Assembly: GCF_025318105.1 (NCBI RefSeq)
Contig: NZ_JAOANI010000005.1
Location: 1 to 64,000, forward strand
Direction of reading: 5' to 3'
DNA from: Venatoribacter pacificus
GTDB lineage: Bacteria; Pseudomonadota; Gammaproteobacteria; Pseudomonadales; Oceanobacteraceae
DNA: 64,000 nt
The position numbers and the translations under genes are program-made. The notes under the pieces were generated by a model, which was not told where the DNA came from, made no database searches, and worked only from the letters and a program-made list of their open reading frames with translations. This document shows, piece after piece, positions 14,793-22,144 of this stretch; the first letter of the stretch is position 1, and each line of letters begins with the position of its first letter.

Positions 14793-17113
14793 GATTTTTT
14801 CTCCTCAGGCGCCGGTTCAGGCTGAAGCGGCTGACAGTCAGGCAGCGAAGCCGGTAAACGGCTGCTGATAAAAGGATAAAGCGTACCACGGCAACCGCTG
14901 CCCACCAGCTCGCCGCGTTCATTCACGGCGGCAGTACGCAGCGCCGAGGCCGGTTGCAGCGGTTCGCTGCCTACCGTGCGGAAGGTATCGAGCCAGATTG
15001 GCAGAGCGGCGCTGGAACCGGCGAAAGGCATCGGCTGGTTATCGTCACGACCAACCCAGATAATGCCGAGATAACGGTTATCGAAACCGGCAAACCAGGC
15101 GTCGCGCTGGTCATCACTGGTACCGGTTTTCGCCGCCAGCGGGCCGTTCAGCACCTGAGTTAAACGCCGTGCGGTGCCGCGCTCGGCCACCTGTTCCATA
15201 CCATAACGCAGCCACTGCATCATCGCCGGATCGAAGGCCTGCTCGCCACGCAGCGCATAGGATGACAGGGTTTGTCCCTGCGCAGTGGTGACCGCTTCAA
15301 TGGAACGCAACGGCATCACAAAACCCTGCGAGGCGATGGTCTGATACATGCCCGCCACTTCATAGGGCGACAACGAAATCGCCCCCAACAACATCGACGG
15401 ATACGGCGGCACTTCGGCCTGTAAACCCAGTTTATGGAAGGTGGCGGCGACATTGCTCAGCCCCACTTTCATGCCCAGACGGGCGGTGGCCTGATTCAGC
15501 GAGCGCGCCAGACCATCCACCATTGGCACCACGCCGTGGGAGCGATGATCGTAATTCTGCGGCTGCCACAGCTGGCCGCCGGGGCCGGATACCGACACCG
15601 GTTTATCTTCCAGCGGCGTGCCCCAGTGGTAACGGCCGGTCTGTAATGCGGTTAAATACACCACCGGTTTGGCCAGCGAGCCAATGGCACGCTTGGCCGC
15701 CAGAGCGCGGTTAAAGCCAAAAAATTCGGCCTGACGCGAGCCCAGTAAGGCCCGTACTTCGCCGCCATCGACGCTGGTAATCACCGCCGCGGTTTCTAGC
15801 TGGCCTTTGAGTTTGGCCGAGCGGCTTTCCAGCTGCGCCAGCTGACGTTCGGCCGCCTGCTCTACCGCATGCTGAGCCCAGGGGTCGAGAGTGGTGAAGA
15901 TATGCAGACCTTCACTTTGCAGATCTTCCAGCCGGTAATCACGCTGCAGCTGGGCTTTGGCCAGTTCGAGGAAGGCCGGATATTCTCGCTGACCGGCGCG
16001 GCGCGAATCGGCGGTAACCAGCGGCTGGCCCTGCGCCAGAATGCGCTGGGCATCGGAGATGATGTTGTTTTCGGCCATCAACCCCAGAATCAGGTCGCGG
16101 CGCTGTTTCGAGCGCTCCGGATTGCGGCGAGGATTGTAATAAGACGCACCTTTGACCAGCCCGACCAGCGTGGCAATTTCCGCGTTGTTAAGCTCCTGCA
16201 CCTGCTTGCCGAAATAAAAGCGCGAGGCCAGACCAAAGCCATGAATCGCCCGGCGTCCGGCCTGCCCTAAATACACTTCATTTAAATAGGCCTGCAGAAT
16301 CTGCTCTTTGCTGTAATGCAGCTCCAGCAGCAATGCCATTAAGGCTTCCTGAACTTTACGCGCCAGCGTGCGCTCGCTGGTTAAAAAGAAGTTCTTCACC
16401 AGCTGCTGAGTAAGAGTCGAGCCACCCTGCACAAAACCACCGGCTTTGACGTTGGCCAGCATGGCGCGGGCAATACCGCGCAGCGAGACGCCCCAATGAT
16501 CAAAGAAGGCTTTATCTTCAGTGACGATCAGTGCGGCCACTAAGGCTGGCGGAATCTGCTCCAGCTTAACCAGTTCACGGTCTTCGTTATGGGCCGGGAA
16601 AATACCGCCGATATATTGTGGTTCCAGCCGCACCAGCGCCTGATCATCGCCGTCTTCAACAATATTGCTGACCCGTCCCTGAGCGAATTCCAGCCGCAGT
16701 TTGCGCGCCGGTTCCTGGCCATCCCAGAACGGAAAAGCACGGCGGTAAACCACCCAGTCATCACCATCGCGGTAATAGCTGCCCGGACGCACCGCCCCGG
16801 CCTGCTGGCGGTAGTCGGCCCACTCCAGTTCGGCTTTAAGCTGCTCAGGGCTGAGCAACAGCCCCGGATATACGGATAATGGCCGGGCGAATACCTTGGC
16901 CGGCAGTGTCCATTTATTGCCATCAAATTTGGCCCGCACCTGAGCATCCAGATACACCAGACCGACCAGCGTCAGCACCAGACCCACCAGCATCAGGCGC
17001 AGCAGCCACACCAGCCAGCGCGGCCAGCCTTTCTTCTGTGCGGATGATTGTCGGGAAGCGGAACGCTTGGCAGAGGGGGAACGGGACGTCTTTTTACCGT
17101 TACGGGACACCAT
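14771..17113 (-). CDS. mrcB: penicillin-binding protein 1B, bifunctional glycosyltransferase/transpeptidase
   Basis: Class A PBP that polymerises and crosslinks peptidoglycan at the inner membrane. Order: basic cytoplasmic tail, one TM helix (about 36-58), UB2H-type domain (LSPEQLKAELEWADYRQQ), GT51 domain (TEDKAFFDHWGVSLRGI, GGSTLTQQLVKN, EVYLGQAGRRAIHG), then transpeptidase with SxxK as SLAK in GSLAKPVVYL, SxN as SLNQA and KTGTSDDQRDAW. The ATG at 17113 has an AAGG site five bases upstream and is preferred over the GTG at 17125; it gives 780 residues. The LpoP-like gene overlaps its 3' end. Confidence 0.96.
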   Translation of the reverse strand: MVSRNGKKTSRSPSAKRSASRQSSAQKKGWPRWLVWLLRLMLVGLVLTLVGLVYLDAQVRAKFDGNKWTLPAKVFARPLSVYPGLLLSPEQLKAELEWADYRQQAGAVRPGSYYRDGDDWVVYRRAFPFWDGQEPARKLRLEFAQGRVSNIVEDGDDQALVRLEPQYIGGIFPAHNEDRELVKLEQIPPALVAALIVTEDKAFFDHWGVSLRGIARAMLANVKAGGFVQGGSTLTQQLVKNFFLTSERTLARKVQEALMALLLELHYSKEQILQAYLNEVYLGQAGRRAIHGFGLASRFYFGKQVQELNNAEIATLVGLVKGASYYNPRRNPERSKQRRDLILGLMAENNIISDAQRILAQGQPLVTADSRRAGQREYPAFLELAKAQLQRDYRLEDLQSEGLHIFTTLDPWAQHAVEQAAERQLAQLESRSAKLKGQLETAAVITSVDGGEVRALLGSRQAEFFGFNRALAAKRAIGSLAKPVVYLTALQTGRYHWGTPLEDKPVSVSGPGGQLWQPQNYDHRSHGVVPMVDGLARSLNQATARLGMKVGLSNVAATFHKLGLQAEVPPYPSMLLGAISLSPYEVAGMYQTIASQGFVMPLRSIEAVTTAQGQTLSSYALRGEQAFDPAMMQWLRYGMEQVAERGTARRLTQVLNGPLAAKTGTSDDQRDAWFAGFDNRYLGIIWVGRDDNQPMPFAGSSAALPIWLDTFRTVGSEPLQPASALRTAAVNERGELVGSGCRGTLYPFISSRLPASLPDCQPLQPEPAPEEKKSWFDWLF

Positions 17114-17760
17114 CAGAACCTTCACTTTTTATCGTTGGCGGCATGATAACAGGCCACTGTTTACCCGCCTAACAACTACACAGCAAGCACAGAACAACGG
17201 CGGGGGTGCCATTCTGAACAGCCAATATGACCAATGCGCTTCAGTCGCTGCACTTTACTCATGTCTGCGGCATCAGCTTGCGTCGCCCGCTCACAAGCGA
17301 ATCATCACCAACCCTAACAATGCGGACAGTTAATGAGAACGGCTGAGATCGTGCCCTGATCGTGCATCAGGGGGCGACGGAATTCCTTACAAAGGAGCAT
17401 GCTGAGCATTCTTCCTGCGCAGCACGGCAGGGCTTGCCATTGCTGGTTCCGGCCGTGTTTTTGCCATATCAGTCAGAAGGGGTTTGGCAACAGGCTGAAT
17501 AAGGGATTTTAATCGTGACAATCCAATCTATTGTCTGTATTTTTCGCGGAATATTGCCATCATGGCGCGCAGCAGCAGGGCAGCAAAAACAACGCGCCTG
17601 ATCATGCAAACTGGCACTAAGAAGCAGTGCTATCCTGCCAGCGGATAATGCCCGTATCAGGCCGGATATCCTGAATTTCTTATGAGACCGGATAAACCGC
17701 TGAAGGTTTATCTGTTTTATTGGCTTCCCTGACGGGGAACGGAGCTGGAGAACTGGCTTA
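17114..17760. other. 647-base intergenic region between mrcB and potF
   Basis: Divergent region that must carry promoters for mrcB (leftward) and the pot operon (rightward). I see no credible gene. A hairpin GATAAACC-GCTGAA-GGTTTATC (17691-17712) followed by TGTTTTAT lies about 50 bases before potF and could be an attenuator. No full sigma-70 or sigma-54 promoter was recognised. Confidence 0.5.
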
Positions 17761-18861
17761 ATGAAAATGCGTTTATTGGGTATTAGCTCGCTGACCGCCG
17801 CACTGATGGCAACCGCTGTGACAGTATCGGCTCAGGAAGAACTGCATATTTATAACTGGTCTGATTACATCGCTGAAGACACCATTACCAATTTTGAGAA
17901 GGTATCCGGTATCAAGGTGACGTATGACGTATACGACTCCAACGAAGTTCTGGAAGCCAAACTGCTGGCTGGCCGCAGCGGCTATGATCTGGCCTTCCCG
18001 ACCGCGCGCCCGTTTGCCGACCGCCTGATCCGCGCCAAGCTGTATCAGCCTTACAACAAGAGCAAGCTGAGCAATTACGGCAACCTGGATAAAGTGATTC
18101 TGAAATCGCTGAGCGATATTGATCCGGGTAATCAGTATCTGATCCCTTATATGTGGGGCACCACCGGCCTGGCTTACAACGTCGATAAAGTAAAAGCGAT
18201 TCTGGGCGACGATATGCCACTGGACAGCTGGCAGCTGGTATTTAATCCGGAAATCACCAAGAAGCTGGCGGCCTGCGGCGTTGCGCTGATGGATGATCCA
18301 ATCGAAGTATTCGTTGCCGCCCGCGCTTATCTGGGCAAGCCAACCGATGATTTCAGCAAGCCTGCCATTCAGGAAGCGGCCAATGTGATTGCCGGTGTAC
18401 GTGACAACATCCGTTACTTCCACAGCTCACAAACCATTAACGATATGGCCAACGGTGATATCTGTGTTGCTCACGGTTACTCCGGCGATATGCTGCAGGC
18501 GCAGGCTCGTGCGGCCGAAGCCGACAACGGTGTGCATGTTGAGTACATCGTACCGAGCGAAGGCGCGGTAGTATGGACCGATGTGGCGGTTATTCCGGTC
18601 GATGCACCGAACCCGGCAGCGGCCCACAAGTTCATCAATTACCTGATGCAACCGGAAGTAATCGCGCCGATTTCCAACTACGTCGCTTACGCTAACGCTA
18701 ACGCCAAAGCCACTCCGCTGGTTGATGCCGAAGTGCGTAACAATCCGGGCATTTATCCACCCGCCGCCACCCAGGAAAAACTGGTGGTGCTGAAGACGCC
18801 AAGCGATAAAGAAGCCCGCAATATGTCCCGTATGTGGACACGGGCGAAAACCGGTAAATAA
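17761..18861 (+). CDS. potF: polyamine ABC transporter substrate-binding protein
   Basis: Periplasmic putrescine/spermidine-binding protein of 366 residues. The signal peptide ends near AVTVSA-QEEL (residue 24). The mature start ELHIYNWSDYIAEDTITNFEKVSGI is the PotD/PotF hallmark, and SDYI, WGTTGLAYN and HGYSGDM are binding-lobe motifs. It is first in potFGHI; a terminator-like hairpin right after it should make it more abundant than the membrane subunits, a usual arrangement for binding proteins. Putrescine versus spermidine specificity cannot be settled here. Confidence 0.95.
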   Translation: MKMRLLGISSLTAALMATAVTVSAQEELHIYNWSDYIAEDTITNFEKVSGIKVTYDVYDSNEVLEAKLLAGRSGYDLAFPTARPFADRLIRAKLYQPYNKSKLSNYGNLDKVILKSLSDIDPGNQYLIPYMWGTTGLAYNVDKVKAILGDDMPLDSWQLVFNPEITKKLAACGVALMDDPIEVFVAARAYLGKPTDDFSKPAIQEAANVIAGVRDNIRYFHSSQTINDMANGDICVAHGYSGDMLQAQARAAEADNGVHVEYIVPSEGAVVWTDVAVIPVDAPNPAAAHKFINYLMQPEVIAPISNYVAYANANAKATPLVDAEVRNNPGIYPPAATQEKLVVLKTPSDKEARNMSRMWTRAKTGK

Positions 18862-18892
18862 TTCGCTGTTCACCGGATCACGCCGTTCAGAA

Positions 18893-18920
18893 CCTCGCAA
18901 CGTTGGTTGCGGGGTTTTTT
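18893..18920 (+). terminator. Rho-independent (partial) terminator after potF
   Basis: CCTCGCAAC-GTTG-GTTGCGGGG followed by six T residues. The stem is nine pairs with one wobble. It lies within the pot operon, so it is more likely to attenuate than to end transcription fully. Confidence 0.85.
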
Positions 18921-18969
18921 CATTTATCGGCAAACCTATTAACCGTTTCACTGGAGCGTCCGGAACGAG

Positions 18970-20106
18970 ATGACACAGATTCGTCCAGCATCCTCTGAGC
19001 AGCCCTGGGCTGCGCCTGAAGAAGAGCCTATTGTCCGCATCGACAAGGTAACCAAGACCTTTGGTTCGACCTACGCCGTTGATGAAATCAGCCTGAATAT
19101 TCACCGTGGCGAATTCTTCTCGCTGCTGGGGGCCTCGGGCTGCGGCAAAACCACGTTGCTGCGTATGCTCGGTGGTTTTGAAACGCCGACCTCCGGCCGT
19201 ATTTATATCGACGGTCAGGACGTCACCGATGTGCCGCCGTACCTGCGTCCGATTAATATGATGTTTCAGAGCTACGCGCTGTTTCCGCATATGAATGTGG
19301 CGCAGAACATTGCCTTTGGTCTGAAACAGGAACGCATGCCGTCGGCCCTGATCCGTGAGCGCGTGGCCGAAGTCATGGCGCTGGTGCAGATCGAAAAACT
19401 GGCAACGCGTAAACCGCACCAGTTATCCGGCGGCCAGCGTCAGCGTGTGGCGCTGGCACGGGCATTGGCCAAGCAGCCGAAAATTCTGCTGCTCGACGAA
19501 CCGCTGGGCGCGCTGGATAAAAAACTGCGCGAACACACTCAGTTCGAGCTGGTGAATATTCAGGAACGTCTGGGTATTACTTTTATTATCGTGACCCACG
19601 ATCAGGAAGAAGCCATGACCATGTCATCGCGTATCGCCCTGATGCACGATGGCCGCATTGAGCAGGTCGACGCGCCGCGCCGCATGTATGAATTTCCGGC
19701 CACCCGTTATGCCGCCAGCTTTATCGGTTCGGTGAACCTGTTTAATGGCCACGTCATGTCGCATGACAACGACATGGTGCTGATCCATTCCGAAGAAGCC
19801 GGCAGCGATTTACTGGTACACCACAGCCAGCCGCTGAATCCGGGCATGGAAGTGACCGTGGCTATCCGTCCGGAAAAAATCGCCGTGCGCGATCATCACT
19901 CCGAAGATCCGAACAGTATTCACGGGGTGATTCAGGAAATTGCTTACCTCGGTGACGTGTCGATTTATCACGTTGAACTGCCCAGTGGTAAGCGTGTGCA
20001 GTTTACCCAGTCAAATGTCCTGGCTCTGGCCGAGCAACCGCTGACCTGGGGTCAGGAAGTGGCGCTCACCTGGAATGCATACAGCTGCGGGGTGCTGACT
20101 CAATGA
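18970..20106 (+). CDS. potG: polyamine ABC transporter ATP-binding protein
   Basis: Cytoplasmic ATPase of the polyamine importer, 378 residues. Walker A is GASGCGKTT, the Q-loop MMFQSYALFPHM, the signature LSGGQRQRVALARAL and Walker B ILLLDEPLGALD; the switch histidine is in IVTHDQEEAM. A C-terminal TOBE domain (about 290-378) follows. The last bases ATGA overlap the potH start. Named PotG rather than PotA because of the potFGHI gene order. Confidence 0.93.
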   Translation: MTQIRPASSEQPWAAPEEEPIVRIDKVTKTFGSTYAVDEISLNIHRGEFFSLLGASGCGKTTLLRMLGGFETPTSGRIYIDGQDVTDVPPYLRPINMMFQSYALFPHMNVAQNIAFGLKQERMPSALIRERVAEVMALVQIEKLATRKPHQLSGGQRQRVALARALAKQPKILLLDEPLGALDKKLREHTQFELVNIQERLGITFIIVTHDQEEAMTMSSRIALMHDGRIEQVDAPRRMYEFPATRYAASFIGSVNLFNGHVMSHDNDMVLIHSEEAGSDLLVHHSQPLNPGMEVTVAIRPEKIAVRDHHSEDPNSIHGVIQEIAYLGDVSIYHVELPSGKRVQFTQSNVLALAEQPLTWGQEVALTWNAYSCGVLTQ

Positions 20107-21029
20107 ACGACTGGCTGCTGCAATTAAACAACCGTATCCGCACTCTGGTGCCGGGTAAGGGTCTGATTGTTGGCGCGCCCTGGTTCTGGCTGGCGCTGTT
20201 TTTTGTACTGCCCTTTTTGTTTGTACTGAAAATCAGCCTGGCCGAACCGCAACTGGCACAACCGCCCTATCAGGACTGGATCCGCGAAATTGAAGACGGC
20301 CTGATCACCATTAAGCTGAATTTCGGCAACTACGCCATGCTGTGGGAAGACGAGCTTTACCGCGATGCATTGTGGGGCTCGTTTGAAATTGCCGCGATTT
20401 CGACCTTTTTCTGCCTGCTGATCGGCTACCCCATGGCCTATGCCATTGCACTGTCGCCGACCCACTGGCGCATGCCGCTGCTGATGCTGGTGATTCTGCC
20501 GTTCTGGACTTCGTTCCTGATCCGCGTCTACGCCTGGATTGGTATTTTAAAAAATAACGGTCTGCTCAATCATTTTTTAATGAGTATCGGCCTGATCGAT
20601 CAGCCACTGGAAATTCTGCATACGCCTACCGCCGTGTATATCGGTGTGGTCTACAGCTATCTGCCGTTTTTAGTGCTGCCGTTGTACGCCACCCTGGTGC
20701 GTCTGGATAACACCTTACTGGAAGCCGCCGCCGACCTCGGTGCCCGGCCATGGAAACAATTTTTAAAAATCACCCTGCCGCAATCGGTACCCGGCATTCT
20801 GGCCGGCTCGATGCTGGTATTTATTCCGGTGATGGGCGAGTTCGTGATTCCTGATCTGCTCGGTGGCCCCGACACGCTGATGATCGGTAAGCTGATGTGG
20901 ACCGAGTTCTTCAGTAATAAAGACTGGCCGTTAGCCTCGGCGCTGGCGTCGGTATTACTGGTGGTGCTGATTATTCCGTTCGTACTGATGCGTCATTACG
21001 AACAGAAAGCCGCCGAAGAACTGAAGTAG
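20103..21029 (+). CDS. potH: polyamine ABC transporter permease PotH
   Basis: Inner-membrane permease of 308 residues with six main helices. The EAA loop is seen as EAAADLGARPWKQFLKITLPQSVPGI (about 203-228), the contact site for the ATPase. The N-terminal PWFWLALFFVLPFLFVLKIS is typical of PotH/PotB. ATG overlaps the potG stop (ATGA). potI follows after 12 bases. Confidence 0.94.
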   Translation: MNDWLLQLNNRIRTLVPGKGLIVGAPWFWLALFFVLPFLFVLKISLAEPQLAQPPYQDWIREIEDGLITIKLNFGNYAMLWEDELYRDALWGSFEIAAISTFFCLLIGYPMAYAIALSPTHWRMPLLMLVILPFWTSFLIRVYAWIGILKNNGLLNHFLMSIGLIDQPLEILHTPTAVYIGVVYSYLPFLVLPLYATLVRLDNTLLEAAADLGARPWKQFLKITLPQSVPGILAGSMLVFIPVMGEFVIPDLLGGPDTLMIGKLMWTEFFSNKDWPLASALASVLLVVLIIPFVLMRHYEQKAAEELK

Positions 21030-21041
21030 GGGAAAGGTCAT

Positions 21042-21857
21042 ATGTTAAAACGCTATCCACTGCTGTTTGGTCTGCTGTTTCTCGGTTACGCCTTTCTGTA
21101 TCTGCCGATTTTCAGCCTGATTATTTATTCGTTTAACGAAAGTCGTCTGGTCACCGTGTGGGGTGGTTTCAGTACCAAATGGTACGGCGAATTAATTAAC
21201 AACGGTCCGCTGCTCGATGCCGCCTGGCTAAGCATTAAAATTGCGGCATTAAACGCATCGCTTGCGGTAGTGCTGGGTACGCTGGCGGCGCTGACGCTGG
21301 TGCGTCTGCGCGGTATCCGTGGCCATAAAAGCCTTGGCGTCATGGTGACGGCACCACTGGTGATGCCGGAAATTATTATCGGTTTATCGCTGCTGCTGTT
21401 ATTCGTGGCGATGGAAGATTTAATCGGCTGGCCCGCTGGCCGTGGTCAGACCACCATTCTGCTGGCGCACGTTACCTTCTCTATGGCGTATGTCACGGTG
21501 ATTGTGCAAAGCCGTCTCGCGCATATGGATACGTCCATCGAAGAAGCGGCTCTCGATCTGGGCGCACGGCCGGTAAAAGTCTTTTTTGCCATTACCCTGC
21601 CGATGATTGCCCCGGCACTGGCCGCCGGTTGGCTGCTGGCTTTTACCCTGTCGATGGATGATCTGGTGATCGCCAGCTTTGTCTCCGGTCCGGGTTCAAC
21701 AACTTTGCCGATGGTGGTGTATTCCAGCGTACGTCTGGGCGTCAGCCCGCAGATTAACGCGCTGGCGACCATTATTATCGCCGTGGTGTCCACTGCAGTA
21801 TTAATTGCCGGTGTCACCATGTACCGCAAAGAGCTGAAGGCGCAGCGTAAGAGCTGA
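21042..21857 (+). CDS. potI: polyamine ABC transporter permease PotI
   Basis: Second permease, 271 residues and six helices. The EAA loop is EEAALDLGARPVKVFFAITLP, and SFNESRLVTVWGGFSTKWY near the N-terminus is a PotI/PotC hallmark. Last gene of the operon; a REP-like array follows its stop codon and may protect or end the transcript. Confidence 0.94.
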   Translation: MLKRYPLLFGLLFLGYAFLYLPIFSLIIYSFNESRLVTVWGGFSTKWYGELINNGPLLDAAWLSIKIAALNASLAVVLGTLAALTLVRLRGIRGHKSLGVMVTAPLVMPEIIIGLSLLLLFVAMEDLIGWPAGRGQTTILLAHVTFSMAYVTVIVQSRLAHMDTSIEEAALDLGARPVKVFFAITLPMIAPALAAGWLLAFTLSMDDLVIASFVSGPGSTTLPMVVYSSVRLGVSPQINALATIIIAVVSTAVLIAGVTMYRKELKAQRKS

Positions 21858-21866
21858 TAACTCTGT

Positions 21867-22035
21867 GGGAGTGACTTTGCAGGAGTGACTTTCAGTCACG
21901 ATACCCATCGCGGCAGAAATGCCGCTCCCACAATATTCATCGCGGCAAAAATGCCACTCCCACAATATTCATCACGGCAGCAATGCCTCCCCCACAATAA
22001 TCATCGCGGCAGCAATGCCGCTCCCGCACGGCACC
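21867..22035. repeat. REP-like array: one inverted and four direct 32-base units
   Basis: Four direct units of 32 bases start at 21906, 21938, 21970 and 22002. Each holds a small palindrome (GCGGCA...TGCCGC) followed by TCCCACAATATT. A diverged unit in opposite orientation (GTGGGAGTGACTTT...AGTCACGAT, about 21867-21903) precedes them. The pattern resembles Pseudomonas REP/BIME sequences (GTGGGAGCGGC... type). It sits between potI and glnE. The units are contiguous with no unique spacers, so this is not CRISPR. Confidence 0.85.
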
Positions 22036-22144
22036 TCAATTGCTCCTCATTATTTATTAATTGCCCTGCCTCTGTTTTTTATCCCCGAAAACCCGCTAGA
22101 GTATTGGCTTCCTGTTTTTTATCAATAACGGAGCCCGCCCTTTT

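Noticed and set aside
17608..17632. Sigma-54 promoter-like TGGCAC...GTGCT upstream of potF
   Set aside because: The required GG-N10-GC spacing is not met; the GC dinucleotides fall at 9 or 14 bases.
21906..22033. CRISPR array
   Set aside because: The units are contiguous 32-base repeats without unique spacers, and there are no cas genes; this is a REP-like array.
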